Shown: positions 47,102 to 60,935 of the stretch, piece by piece
How the letters are laid out: each line of letters starts with the position of its first letter
How positions within the stretch are numbered: the first letter of the stretch is position 1
DNA from: Marisa cornuarietis
Lineage: Eukaryota; Mollusca; Gastropoda; Architaenioglossa; Ampullariidae
Reading direction: 5' to 3'
DNA: 64,000 nt
NCBI GenBank assembly: GCA_004794655.1
Contig: SMMW01000513.1
Span: forward strand, 433,001-497,000
Made by a program: the position numbers and the translations under genes
The notes under the pieces: generated by a model
Told to the model about the DNA's origin: nothing
What the model saw: only the letters and a program-made list of their open reading frames with translations
Database searches by the model: none

Positions 47102-47541
47102 ATGGGGACTGGGATACGGATACGGATGAGTGCCCACAAGCAACTTCCCACTAGCAGCATCGCTGAATTTGTCTACAATCATTTTAGAAGATTATTTCAA
47201 GCAAAGCGGAGATCCTAAAGGTAATATACATTTACAATATTACAGAAAAAGGGGTTGTATCGTTCTCTATTCGCCTTCGTATGTTCGGCGGAGAACATCA
47301 ATCCCACCAACCTCTACCACCACCACCACAAAACATGCACGTGCACACACATACGCACACGCACACGAAAGGATTTTCTAGCTACTTCCAGCGACCTGAA
47401 AGACTGAAACTTAACTAAACGGAAGTGAATCGAGTCTGAAAATGAGAGGAGGATGTGAGACTTGTTGTCAAAGCTCGGGTAAAGTTGTTTGTTCTGATGT
47501 AGACGTTCATCCGATGTTTGTTAGCCATTTAAACGGCAGGC

Positions 47542-47602
47542 TATTGAGTTGTTTTCACGTTGCGTGTCACGTGATATGCAAATGAGGGTCATAACCCATC
47601 TT
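47542..47602 (-). promoter_or_regulatory. Octamer + E-box module, copy 2 (inverted)
   Basis: On the minus strand: 'gggttatgacc', ATTTGCATAT (47583-47574), CACGTGAC (47573-47566), then 'gtgaaaacaactcaata'. It matches 44413-44470 with only a few changes and small indels over about 60 bp. Confidence 0.55.
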
Positions 47603-49142
47603 ATGTCGCTCAGTGTTTACGTCTCGGGTTCTGATCGGCTTGTTGAAATACGTGAGGTTAATCTGGTCTTAATCTCATTATTTTTCAACAAAAAGTGTAC
47701 CTTAGCTTACCTAGATATTTATATTTTCGCGATATATGGAGGATATGAACTGCAGCAAAGCATCAAGTGATCGGCGATACTGCGGTTGCAAATGAGTATT
47801 AAAACATTAACCTACTCCAGTTCTCAATCGGCAACCGGCATTGACTCCAGTCCTCAAAAATTGATAAAGTTTTGGGATATTAAGATTGATGAAATGAGCC
47901 ATTTGCATCTGTAGGCTACAATATCTTATGGCCTGTTCATTAAAGACAGTTATGTTTAGTTTTCGAGGAGCAAAACAATTATTTTCAGTGGATACATTGT
48001 TTGTTAAGCCTGTTCCACTTCTACAACATAAATATTTCGCTGGTGGTTTTACTTTGCTGAATATGCATTTGCATGGAACTTTTAAAATATTTTACAAGAG
48101 CATGTGGTAGTCATATCCATTGAAAACAATACCAATTCGAGTGTGAGTGATTTTTTTTTTATTTGTGCAACAGTAATTTGTAACAAACAGTCCAATAAAA
48201 TTAATCAGGAAATTCAAGGAGTTGCATTATGCAAAGGCAGTGTGATATTTCCCTTAAAGCAAGCAAATTAAACTTTCACTTATCCTACTTTTAAGAAAAC
48301 TAATAAGATATATATGAATGTAAAGAGCAAACGAGATATAGTAGTAAGGTGGTGTTGCAGTAAATTAAGGTGAGATGCGACTTTGTTTATTCCAGAGGGC
48401 AATTAGTAGCAGCTCTACAAGGAAACAAGGGTTAGAACTATACAGCACCAACACATTCATACCCGCTCCATCAAACAGACCCTCATACAATGTTGATTGA
48501 GACTCGCATATGATCTGCATTCGCTGGCACACAGGACATTTCAGACGATGAAGGGTGGCCTCTGTTGGTCCTGTAGCCACGTACACGTACACACGTACGG
48601 CGGCTGACAGAAAGTACGGAACTCTCCCGACAGAACATGTCTATCGAAAATTAGTTCTCAGGTAGTTGCTGAATTCTTTAAAAAGATATTAACAAAGTTA
48701 AGGTGTGAAATAGTCACTTTTAAGGAAGGAAACCTTTTAAGTGCCATAAACTTCAGGGAAGTATGATTATAAACACTGGTTGTATGACTGGTTGGTTGTA
48801 TTTCCCACTAGGTCAGAGAATAAGGTGTTACATATAGTTACTGACACTGACACTCTTAACAGGTGTTGGATGCTGCATGGGAAGAAATACCTTAAGCTTA
48901 AGTTGAAAAATATCCGCATGATACGAATACTGTACGTTTCTCATGTGAATTTGTTTAAAAACCGTCTTTAGGTAACATGCATGTAGTTACATGAGTGCAC
49001 GACTTCTACTGTGATACCAGAACAGATACAGAACAAAGTCTAATTTATTTACCTTTCCCTGGAAAATTTATGTATAATCTCTCATGTAATAATTAAATTA
49101 TACAAGTCTGAATCGTCTTAAATTGGATTATTCTGTGCTGTT

Positions 49143-49188
<46 letters not shown>

Positions 49189-49616
49189 CTTCACACGTGT
49201 ACTGTGATTATAGTAAGTGTATGCTGAGAGAGAAACACGAGCAGAAACATCGTAAAATTATTTTCTCCATTAATCTTTTAGTTTTAATGGAAATAATGTT
49301 AGGTGTTATGATAGGTGTTATGATAGGTGTTTTCGAGCGTTGAACTGACAACAGTGTTCACTTCACTCTGTCATCCGCAACAGTCCAATCAAATGTGCTT
49401 TGGTTTCAGTGTTCAGGTTTAGTCAATGTAAGTACCCGGGGTGGGGTAAACCCACACTTCTTTGTCGCTTCAGCGTCCAAGCATGAAAATTCAAAAAAAA
49501 AGAGTTAACATTATGACTGTAGCTGTCATGATGTTTTGATGAAGGCACACGAAACAGTTCAATACACGGACTATAATCCTACATCGAAGGGACTATTTCT
49601 TGATTCATCGACATCA

Positions 49617-49671
<55 letters not shown>

Positions 49672-50750
49672 CTGTGTTTGCACGTGTGTGTTTATATACT
49701 TTACAGAAACCGAGGGCGGACGTCGAGGGTGAGGGTTGGTGATATTTTAAAGGTTAGGTTGGGTTGTGAGCTTTAACCTGATTGTTATTTTCACGTGTTT
49801 AATTCGGCCATTTTCAACAGGAGCGGCTGATTTCCCAACGTAATGTTGTGTTGTACCATGCGTTTGGTAAACAAAATGATCTTTCGGAACTGATTACTGA
49901 TGGCGCCTAAACATCATTCCTCTTGTTAAAAAGTACAAAAAAATTGCAAGCCGATGACTTATTATTATCCTTTTTCTTCTTATTACATTAACCTCCACTG
50001 ACTGGCTGATTAAATTTTCTCTCTACTATCACTCTTAATTAATGCAAGTACAGTTGTTAATCGGAAACGACAATGCAGGCCGGTTAGAAGAAGAAGAAGG
50101 AGAAAAAAAAAAGTCTGGAGCCGCACTCCACAAGCATGCAATAGTTTCCTGTACAGCCCCACTTCTAGCCGATCCCGACACCATCGTGACAGGTGGGAGC
50201 GGCTCAGCTGCGACCTATAACATCACCATAGTGCGACACACGGGGGCCCAGTGGGTCTCGTATTTCCTGGGCCACTCAAGAAAATTGTCTCTCTTCGGAA
50301 GAGGGGCAAAAAAACAGTTCCTTTGATTACGACGAGTGACCAAGATTTCCTTCTTCTCATCATCGTCTTGAATGAGAGTGGGTAGACACAAGGAGATGGA
50401 GGCATCCCACGAAGAGGAGATTTGGTGAAGGTACACCAGCGAGTAGGCGAAGTCAGTGGAGGGAGGGAGGGGTGGGGGGCCCGGTGACACTTGTTGCCAC
50501 GTTAAGTAGTTACCGGGTGTGAGTTCTATGCCCGGGTCGCTAGTTCCTCCCAACCTATAAACGTGGACATAAATTTTAGACGGCTAAGAGGGGTAGGAAG
50601 CTTTGGGGCGGAGCGGGCCGGGGGGTGGGGGAGACTACAGCCACTTTTATGTAGACAGACCGTCCGGCGAGTTGCCGCCCAGCTGTTACCTGAGGCTCCT
50701 TCATCTACATAAACGTGCCTTCGGAAATTTATGAAATCCCTTTATGTATG
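47603..50750. other. Non-coding with CA/GT microsatellites
   Basis: (CA)n at 49145-49188, (GT)n at 49620-49668 and a 12-14-bp tandem repeat ('aggtgttatgat', three copies) at 49303-49335. No gene recognised. Confidence 0.5.
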
Positions 50751-50759
50751 GGAAAGAGA

Positions 50760-50880
50760 TACGATCACTCAAGCCAGCCGCAGGCCTGGGATCCGAACCC
50801 GTGCACTCGGCATCACATGAAGCTTCTAGCCAGGCGAGCTTGCTTATTATGTTCTCTCGTATACCAACCGCTTACCGATG
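50760..50880 (-). mobile_element. tRNA-like SINE head
   Basis: The minus strand shows an A-box-like 'gctcgcctggctagaagc' (about 50840-50822) and a good B box GGGTTCGGATCCC (50800-50788) at tRNA-like spacing. Cloverleaf stems do not close convincingly, so this is a SINE head or tRNA relic rather than a tRNA gene. Confidence 0.45.
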
Positions 50881-52626
50881 GTCGGGGTGGTGGTGGTGGT
50901 GGTGAAGAGGGGTGGAGGGTTGGGGTAAGGGACACTAAGAGCCCTTGCTCTACGGCAATCCCGTCCCCGGGGGTTGGGAGGGGCATATCTTCATAACAGG
51001 AAAGCGTTTTCAAAGAAGAAAATACCAGTAATCAAATCGTGATTACAATGTGTATCAAAAATTGTACTCTCAAAAAATTGCTTCGCTGGAAATCAGTAAT
51101 CAAGATATTGATAATTGTTGATAATGATCAGTGATTATGTACGATGCCTAAGCTAACCGCACATTGAAAGACAAATAATCAAAAAGCTAAGTAGTAACAA
51201 AGGCATCAACTTCCTTACAGCTCATTACTGACAATCATCTCGCCTATACCAGCTCGGGAGAGCTCCCCTCTTGCTTTGTGTCAACAAAATGTATTTAATC
51301 TGCATCCGACTTGTTCTCTTTAAAAGCAGATTAAAAAAAAGATTTAAAACTGTTGAAATCCTCGATATTTGGACTTGAACCTTCAGCTGTGAGGTTTCTC
51401 CTTGAGAGACGAGAGGCAAGTCTCCTGTGGGGGGAAAGTTTGCTCTCCGTGGCTGCAAAGGTAAGTGCTCAAATGACTTGTTTCATATTCCCTTTTATAT
51501 CGACAACAAGCTCCGAGATAAACTCAAAGGCTGCGACAGCTCTGGATCACTCACAAGTGCGCTTTTAAGTGACAGAAGACGAAAGAAACAAAAACTCACT
51601 GAGTGCACCTCATCGATCTCTGTTTGCTTTTCGATCTTATAACCATGAAGTTACGATCCATTTTCATGAACAACCTTATTTATTTATTTTTTATTAGTTA
51701 TTCCTTAGTTACTGAAGGAGATTGCACTCAAATGTGATATGGATATCGGTGGCTGTCGTGCAAGGCCAGATACAGACATTAATATAAAATACCATCATTC
51801 TAGGATGTAGACATTTCGTTCACGACAGACACTGGGGTCGGCAGGTTGCTCCCTGTCACACAAATGGCGGAACAGTCGGCCAGGGTGTCTGATAGAAAAC
51901 TAGATAATCAATTAGGAAGGTGGAAATCGTTTAATTCTCGTCTGTTTCTTCTTTTAGATACTCCCTCCACCCAGCGACTTCCATACCCAGAAGTCTCATT
52001 GGAATACCTAATACCCTACATACTGTTTTTAATATTTTTTTCATCTTATCTTAAAGATACTTCTTGCAACCGAGATAATTACAGAATTTATTCTAACAAG
52101 CCTCTTTGCAATTCACCTCTTGGGGGAATTAAAAAGAGACAAATATATCAGATTAAATTTTATAAACTTCTAACAGAGATGCTGCAGTGAATGTGCCCAA
52201 GCGTGTGTGGGCTAAGGAAGAAATCACAACCCATAGGAAAGTAAAGTTTAGAGAGCCTAGAGATTTGTATTCAAGGAGTTATCTGGTCATTGGCACACTC
52301 GCATGCGTGAAAACGATGGTGAAATGTTTGTGGCCTGAGAGGTCTGTCGGGTTTATTTGCAAGGTTCCGGTGTTCGAGCCCTCTCTGGATCTTCACCAGC
52401 CACGTCGGTGTCGCAGACCACAGTATCATCACTTCCTGGCAACGATTGTCATCTCCATTCATCCCCAGTCTCACCTTATTTCTCACTTCTTCTCAAGATT
52501 TTACTAGCAAATAATAATTAAAAAAGTCATGCGCACTTTGACACCTTCACACCAGCAATAAACTCTCATGCGCTTTTTTCCCTCCCTCCTTCTCTCTCTC
52601 TCTCACACACACACACCCATTCATAC

Positions 52627-52670
<44 letters not shown>

Positions 52671-52690
52671 AACACTTCACATCTTAAAAA
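50881..52690. other. Non-coding; second possible SINE at 52325-52400
   Basis: GGT/GGGG-rich near 50885-50930. A plus-strand A-box-like TGGCCTGAGAGG (52331-52342) and B-box-like GGTGTTCGAGCCC (52369-52381) suggest a SINE head. (CA)n at 52629-52668. No protein gene. Confidence 0.35.
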
Positions 52691-55600
52691 TATATTTATT
52701 CAGGCATTTGCGTAACAGTGTTATCAAAGGACAGAAGATCCCAACGCAGAACATCATGTCGTATATGCGTTTCGTCGCTGCCCAACAGGCAACGGACTTT
52801 AAAAAAATCAATTATTAGCCTTGTTATGCTTGCATATAGATATATATATATTTAATATATAGACAGACGACACAAAATAATAAAGTTCTCACAAACTCTG
52901 AAATGGACATCATCCAACAGGGAATAATCACAATGCGTAACTGTCTGGTGACAGTGACCACAGACTGCTCGCCATCAAAAGGTTCTTCCATAAAGTCAGT
53001 TCTCCTGCTGGTTCACGGCAGAAGACACTAGAATCCTCATGCAGCAAACCAACTGCCGTGCCAGTGTGAGCAAGAGCAGGGAAAAAAAATGCACCATCTT
53101 GTACTTGGCACCAACTTCCAACGAACAAGCTACTACCCTCCCAACCCCCCCCCCCGACGATGACTCGTTTCCCTCCATCCCCGCCCACCTGCCCCTCGGT
53201 CTCTATGGAAGAAGTTTGTTTCAGTGCCGAGCTCTCCAGGTGTGGCCATCAGACCAACGCTTTTAATTAAAGTAAATTCATTTTTTTTTATTATTCTTAA
53301 CAACGTGAAATCGTCACAGCGGTTGTGGTGAGCGAAGAACTGTATGTACAGCATAAGTAACAGAAGTCCTGTTGGGTGGGTGAGGGACGACAGGTGTTGT
53401 GTAGCTCGCTTGCACTTTTCTGACGGAGGTCAAGTGACATACAAATGAAGGCTGCAGTGAAATCAGTCGTTGCGTAGTTTTAAGACAGCAAGGCGGGGGG
53501 AAGCAAAGCAGGATGAGCTCGAGAACTATCCAAAAACAAAGGTTCTCGACAGTTTCCAGCGTGTTTCTTGTGTCCACGCCCCTTTCGAAAATTATTACAC
53601 ACAAACAAGCCCCCGCTGCTGGTAAAGACATTTATCCTTTATTTTTACAGAATGATTTATTTTTTCAAAAAAAATGTACACAACAGATTTCTTCTACGAT
53701 CACTTTTATCTTAAACAAAACAATTCGTTATCCAAGTATAGACAATGAAACGACACCCATACGTTTCCATGGAAACAGTGAATGAAGTTGTCATATCTTA
53801 CTTATGTGCACCGTTGCTTTCTCAAAACCTTTCAAGCAGTAACAGTCACTTATGAGTCGCAATAAGAGACCGACCTTCGATAAGTCTCTGAATCAAATGC
53901 AGTTGTAACTACAATTATAGTTAATATGCACAAGCAATGCAACTATTCATCACATGTATGAGGTTACCTGTAAAATACACACTCGCGAGGAAGGGAATCG
54001 GCAAGAACAGAAGAAAACAACAAAAAATCATTACATCTGCTGCTGGAGTACTTTCCACTTGAAACAGACATAAAACTGAACACAGTTCCTGAAATCACAA
54101 TTTAAAAAGTTATATGTACTTTCTTTATTTTTAAGAAAATTGTCTTCTCTCTACTTTTACACCTGGCGCTGTAGTTATCGATGGGAAGCAGAGAAGCTCC
54201 GGGGAAAGGCAGACACCTAAGATGTGTAGTTACATGCCCAGATTCCCTCGGTAAAGATCGAGGGAACGGTGCTGATAAAATAATTATGTCTGCACAATAA
54301 CAGCGATGCGTACACACTTTCAAACAGACAACAACAGCTACAAGGTTTACCCCTTCAGGCAGCGGACCCTGGGAGGTGTTCTAAATCTGAGAAAATGACT
54401 GATGTGGTCATTCGTTCAATGTAAGCATCTTCTACAACCTCCACAATTTCACCGCCACTGACAGGGATAGAGTGCGATTGGAATCTGAGAGTTCTGAATC
54501 TGACAAAGTCGCTTCCTTTTAACGAAGTTTTGATAACGGGAAGCAGAAACAAAGTGGTATAAGAAAATTATTAAGTTACCACTCACGTAAACCACAGATA
54601 TACAATATCTTACGCATGAAAAACATTATTAAAATGCACGGCAATAAGCTTAATTTAATATTTGTAACTAGTTTAAAAAAAAATAGTTGGTTGACTTATT
54701 TCTTTGTTTTTACACAATATATTTTACGTACTTAAATATACTAACATGATATACGGACAGATTCTTAATGCTAGAAAAATTGTTTCTCGTCTCTGTGAGG
54801 GGAGGGTGGGTGAAAGTGGTAGAGCCGGTCGTAAAACTGTAATAAATGTATTATTTTTTGTTGCTTTATATTTTTTGGCAATCACATCACGGTGAAATTT
54901 AAAGGCAGTAGGCAAAACATCCTTCTGTACATTTCTGTCACTGCAAGGGTTTGTGCCTGTAAAAAAATAAGGTATTTATTTTGCGAATGTTTTGTAGATA
55001 TTTATTATCGTATATCTTGCAACAGGGCTAATTTCTACACCTAAAAGCTGTTTCTGCCATCTGTTATTTCGGAAGCAGCGTCTTATACTGCAACACGCCT
55101 CGTTTACACTATTTTCTTCAAGCCTGGCAAATAGTTTCGAGTTTATACACTGTCAGTGGTTGTTTTCTTCGTCAAAATAACGTTTGTGTGCTTTCACTCA
55201 CTTTCATACCCACGATGATATATACTGGGATGTAGCTGATTGAACATGGGTCATTTATCTGAAATCCTGATAATAAATGTCGACTGCACACCACTGAGTT
55301 TGCCGTTATCACGAATTTCTCTTGTTGTGTCGCTTGCAATCACAATTTCCGTCTTTTGAGATAAGAGGCATTTATTATCGGGAAAGTAAAAACGTTTCTC
55401 CTACCTTTTGTAAATTTACCGTTGCGATGGTTTATAACACTTCACCCTCTTCCTACATTCGTATGTTTCGGTAAAGGCTGCTGAGTGGCTAACAAACTGA
55501 ACCCCACTTCCGTTTTAACCACCGACAAGTATGTACTGCGCATGCGCTAAATAAGGGACGAAATACCCTTGTTCATGAAGCACATTTACCCAGCCTGTTA

Positions 55601-56710
55601 CTCTACCCGAAATGGGTAAATCGGCTAACCGAAGATAGCGGCCCAAACCTCGTTTTCATGGACTGGGGACAGGACTACCCAAGAGTTCTTCTAGACATAA
55701 CAAATAAACTGGAGAGATTTAATGGTACAGAACTGCTCAGTAAATACCGTTTTCATTAAATTCATAAAAGTAGCAGACACCATAAAAAAATGAAACGAAA
55801 CTTTGTAATCGACATTGTGCCCTTTGGTTTTTTTTCTGCTGTTCAGTTCAAGGTAAACATTTTGATCAAATGAAAAGTCGAATGAAAATAATTACTTTTG
55901 TCATCTAATACTTGCTCGCGGAACATCATTAGGTCAGAATGAATAAATTTGACTTTTCACAACTTTTTGTTTGCGTTTTTGATTTTTTTTTTTGAGAAAA
56001 AGTTTCCCGTTTTCATTCCTGACTCAAAGACACCCGTTATCGTGATTTCTTGCCGGCCAATTAGATAGCTTCACCTCATCAGTGGCTCATAAATCGGGAG
56101 CTAGTTTGCTTGTTGGGGTATCCGACTGGTTTCCTACCCACGAATGTGCGCCCAGCTCTTTTCTGCTCGGTGCAAGAGTGAAAAATGTTTTTAAAAAGGG
56201 GAGATAATAGAAAAACACTCTTTTTTGTTAGCATGTACAGTTTCAGTACTCAAGCAACATGATTTTAAACTCTCTTTACAGATGCAACTAAGTAAATTTT
56301 ACGCACGTTTCAGACATGATTCACCAACTGTACAAGCTTCAGCCCTTTTCTATTTTAGTAAAACATCTGCAACGAACATGATAACGATATGATAAAAGAT
56401 ATCAAACCAGCAACGCAAAAGGGGCATCAAAGCACAACAAATTTCATATCGCGATTCCAGAGTTCAAGGCCAGTCAGAAGACGTTAGTGACAGCCGCCAA
56501 CGACGCAGCCTCAATCCGGTCATGCGTGGCGCGGAGTCAAGGCCGCGTGACGGGCCTATTGAAATCAAGGCTTGCACGAGCGCCAGCGTGCACTGTTCTA
56601 AATATGTATATATTATATACTCACGTTTAAAAAAATATGCTCTCATCCAACGGATGCGCGCGCACACACACACACACACATGCCGTGACGACTCTGAACA
56701 CAATCAGTCA
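52691..56710. other. Non-coding DNA
   Basis: No gene recognised. (TA)n near 52839-52850, C-run at 53144-53154. Confidence 0.45.
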
Positions 56711-56718
56711 GTCTAACC

Positions 56719-56895
56719 CCGCGGTTCTCAACCTGGGGGGCGCGCCCCCCAAGGGGGGCGCAAGCTGCTGAAAAGGGGGCCGCAAAGGCGGTCATTTTCT
56801 CATATCTCATATAGGTATTAGTGGCTAAGGGGGGCGCGCGGACGTACCTTTATTCGTCTGGGGGGGCGTCACAAGTAAAAGGTTGAGAAACGCTG
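56719..56895 (+). mobile_element. 177-bp hAT MITE with perfect 8-bp target duplication
   Basis: Terminal inverted repeats CCGCGGTTCTCAACC (left) and GGTTGAGAAACGCTG (right, complement CAGCGTTTCTCAACC) enclose GC-rich sequence with G and C runs. Identical 8-bp direct repeats GTCTAACC flank it at 56711-56718 and 56896-56903, the hallmark of hAT transposition. The CAGxGGTTCTCAACC terminus is a widespread animal hAT type. There is no coding content; it moves only with a transposase supplied elsewhere. Confidence 0.85.
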
Positions 56896-56903
56896 GTCTA
56901 ACC

Positions 56904-58629
56904 AATGCACGTGGCAGAAACACAAAGGTAAAGACTTCAATCAAACCCAGTGATGTGGAAGGAGCGACATTTATCCTCTCGAAATACAGCTGCGAGGTTG
57001 TTACAGACAAACCAAAGTTTGTTGCGTCACTAGAGAGGAGGAGGAAGAGGTGGTGGTGGTGGTGGTGGTGGTGAAGGATGGGGTTGCGCCAGGCTCATGT
57101 CAGTTGCACACGCGTTAATTTCACACGCGCCGCGCGTGCGGGTGGCAGACCTGACGCACAGAGAGGTCAGCGGCAAGCTGAAAGGAGGCGGGTGACAAAC
57201 CTCGCAACACGTGAAGCGACGTGGCACTTGGCAAGCCGGGACAATGGCACTGGCTGTCACTTCCACTCTGGCTGACAGTTCAACCCCGGCTGACAGTTTT
57301 CCTTCCGCAAGAAGCCAGCGAGCGAGCGAGCAACCCCCCCCTAACAGCAGTCATTGGCAGAGAGGCTCACTCCAGGCCAGCTTCGACTTCTCTTCCACAA
57401 CCACAAAAAAGAAAAAAGAAAAAAAAGAAAGGTGTCATGAAATGGTCTTCGTGTGCACGTTTGTTGCACCCTGAACAGGTCGAGTGGACACTCTTCTCTC
57501 CACCTGTGGCCGTAGTCATGAAGTGATGTAAGGGTTCTGCAAGCAACCTACTCTACGATTTCTCCCCTTCTGTTGGTGCACTAAAGATAATGCCGGGTTT
57601 GGGTGCAAGCCACCTCCGTTAGAGCCACAGGACAACCACCTTTTTCTGGTTTAATACAGGTTACCGCGTGTTTATGTTAGAGGTGGTAACAGCCATGCAC
57701 TCAGGGCGACATGGTGGACTGTACGAGACATCTTTTCTTAATCTCGTCGGCTACCAACAGAATCAAGATTTCAAAAAAAAAAAAAATCCCACAAACAGTC
57801 CTGCAAAAATGAAGACTGAAGCAAGGTTTTAAAAAATATCAGATGGTAAGGAGGAGTAGCCAGAATAATTTTCTCTGCGCAGATATAAACCTCCCACATC
57901 CCTCTCTCTTTCTCTCACACGCAGCCGACTTCCAAGAATGAAAAAATATCCACCCAGAAGAAGAAAAATCTTGAAAAAAGCGCAATAAAATCACCGGGTA
58001 ACATGTTGTGGCATAAAAAGCGAACATCTGATAATGAGATGAAACAACACTACATGTATTTGGCTTTTTTCTACGTAGTTACAAGTTACATTAAATAACA
58101 ATGGCGATTGTATGAACATCAATATTTTCTCTTCCAAGTGGGTGTAAGCTGCACGGAAAGCCTTGTTTTCGTATTTCCTGTGAAAATGAGGAAAACGATT
58201 TATGCCAAAGTGAAATAGGCTAACAGAATAAACGTCACGCTCAACTTTCAAAGAAAGACCCAGGGGATGTTCCTCACCCCTACCCTGGGTAGTTACCAAT
58301 GTCCTGTATCTACAGAGAGACGGTGATGACTAGTCATGACCCAGTTAACTAATCAACCAACGTTCACCTCCTTACAGAGCCACGATTTCAACCACCCGAG
58401 TGTTTAATGTTGTCACATATGTTGTGTGTCAGTCTTTCCCTCCCTTTCTTCTCCCCCACCCTGCCAAAAACAAAACAAAAACAACCCCTCTTCGAGAGGT
58501 TACAAGCATTACAGATGAGTTGGCTACCACAGCCATTTTCCACTTAATACAACTGAAACATGAGCGGGAGGGGGACTCCTCCCTCTCTTACTCACACACC
58601 TACACACGTTTTCGCTCTCTCGTGCAGGC

Positions 58630-58660
<31 letters not shown>

Positions 58661-60830
58661 CCCGCACGCATACAGAGGAAGAGAGAAAGAGAGATAGGGA
58701 CTGTTTGCTGGAATTCTAAAGCAGTGTCGGTTTCCTAAACAGCTGGAGGTCGCCTTTCAAATCAGGCGCGGCTTGTATCTGGGGGAAGATCATAAAATCA
58801 ACAAACCGAGAGGTCAGGGGTTACCAGTGAAGGCCAAAGGGCGTGAGGAACTAAGATTCTCAGACGACGCTAGAGGTCTGGGTTAAACATGGGCACTGCA
58901 CTCTAGTTGCCATGGACACGCGCCGCTCGCCGACTTTTCTCCACCTGGTGTAGACGGGGAGGGAAAAAGGGAAAGAAAATAGTTTTTTTGCGGGGGGGGG
59001 AAGGGGGCGGGGAGGGTGGGTGGGTGGGTTTGTGCGCGCGACTAAAAGCACGCGTTCACATTTAAGCGGTTTAGCAGCGGACTGTTACTTCTTAAAATGT
59101 CGAAAAAAAAGCGCTAAAGACTCAGTTTCATGCTGAAAGAGCTTCACACTTACTACTCAAATCTTCACTGAAGATAAATGAACCTCTCCCTTTTTCAAAG
59201 AAAGCCACAAAACAAAAACAAAAACAAAACACCGATGACCGTGTTCAACGTTAAAATATGTTACGGCATGCTCTGAATTTTTCCTACTGTTAAAATTAAA
59301 GTTTTCGACAGAATGGGGCGTGAATAATTGGGTAACCTCAACCTGTTCACTACAAGCACAAAGAACTTGTCAATATGACGAGCCTGCGTGTTCATGTAGA
59401 TGCATGGTCAAGATCTTCACGCTTTCTTCAGTGTCCGTTTCAGAGTCGTTTTTACGTCAATGAATATATATATATATATACACACACACATCCCCCACAT
59501 TAACAAAAACACTCAGTGGTAATGACCAATAAATCTACCCGACGCCTGCGACGTTAACAGGGTGATGACTGATAAACCCGCCCAGCGACAAGGACAAAGG
59601 ACACATTCTCCCGGTAAATAAAAAAGGTTTGCAGATAATACCTAAACTAAGCAATCTAAATGTTGTCCTAATGTCAGTATTAGTGGCAATTCAAAAACAT
59701 TATTAGTGTGTTTGACGCCTGCAGACTTGATACAAGAGGATGTGTAGACCTGCGTAAAAAAAAAAAAAATCAGTGGTTGACACATCCTGACACTGTTATT
59801 TCTACCTCCTTCTCTTCTCTCTCTAAAACACGCCCACACGCACATACAGGCACACGAACAGAGAGCTACACCAGGACATTCGTGACTCCCTCTTCCGGAA
59901 TATTATTTGAGCTACCGCCCATTAAGGCTTCCAGCCTATGCTGCCAAAGTGCCGAGAGTTTGCATCAAAAACTGCAGTGCGCCCCCCCCTGCTGCATCAG
60001 AAACTATTGCTACCACTCATCTCGGTGGAGCTGCCATCGTCCCATTACTTGTCCCGGTTTGCAAGCTCTGCCTGCTGACGTAGGGCGAAAAAAGTCCACA
60101 CTCTTTTTTTTTTTTTGCTGTTGTTTTGTTTCACTTTTAAGAAAATGTGCTGGGTGAAGGTGAGATGGAGGGTGGAGGAAGTGCTCACACAGGTAACAAC
60201 CCAGTGAAAAACACCAAATAATGACACTTTCAAGCAAATAATTATTTTGAAAGACAGGTTTCCCCTTTTGGGCTTGCACTTTTTTTTGTGAAGATATGAA
60301 TGTGACGAAATCATTGTGCATTAATTGTCAGAACCGTCGTGAGCTCCATACTTGTCTTGGGCAGAACTTTGCAGAGTTGTCAGGGGTCGAAAGAAACACC
60401 TGGGGGAGGGGGAGCAATTACACTTTGTCGGCCAACAACCTGCAAGGCTTACATAACCGCGATGTTTTCAGGCGCTTAAACTTGTCAACCTCTCTCCGAC
60501 ACGGATTCTGCGCTCGGGTCTTAAAAGCAGTAAGCACACCACAAGTGCCAGACATTACGGAAGGAAACATTTGTGAGCTGTGGGGATCAGGGAAGTGGCA
60601 GAGCATTTGCAGGTATTTACAGAGCCAGAGGTTGGGTGGAGACGGGAGGACGGGATTAATTTTTTTTAAACAAATGATACTTATTTAATGAAAGTTTGCA
60701 AGATAAAGTACTTCGTCAACATTTAAGGCGTTGCGTCGTGAAAGCAAATTGGTGATGATGGTTGCTGAAGGAAAGAGGATGGTTTACAAGAATCCTTCTG
60801 CACTTTACACTCTTTCGTGAAGATTGCACC
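56904..60830. other. Non-coding with GGT and CA repeats
   Basis: (GGT)n at 57048-57072, (CA)n at 58629-58660, (TA)n at 59466-59482. GC-rich pockets at 57070-57330 and 58900-59050. A 130-codon plus-strand frame at 60296-60688 has no recognisable motif and I do not call it a gene. Confidence 0.4.
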
Positions 60831-60834
60831 TCAA

Positions 60835-60935
60835 CGCAGTCCACAATCCTTCTGTGCAGCTGTCCACAGCCCATCATCCTTCCGCACAGCTGTTTACAGT
60901 TCACCAGCTTTACATGCAGCTGTCCTAACAGTCTC
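60835..60935. repeat. Degenerate ~30-bp tandem repeat
   Basis: Three to four imperfect copies of a unit around 'cagctgt.ca.ag.cca.ca' followed by 'tccttc.g..'. It lies downstream of the stop codon of the BAH gene and may be in its 3' UTR. Confidence 0.5.

Noticed and set aside
48365..48592. 75-codon minus-strand ORF with a CPVCQR motif
   Set aside because: A single CxxC with no further zinc ligands or recognised domain; not enough to call a gene.
51352..51440. tRNA-like B box (GGTTCAAGTCC on the minus strand)
   Set aside because: The T-arm and acceptor stem do not pair and no A box sits at the right distance.
60296..60688. 130-codon plus-strand ORF
   Set aside because: No motif, signal or neighbour supports it, and it lies antisense to the probable 3' end of the BAH gene.
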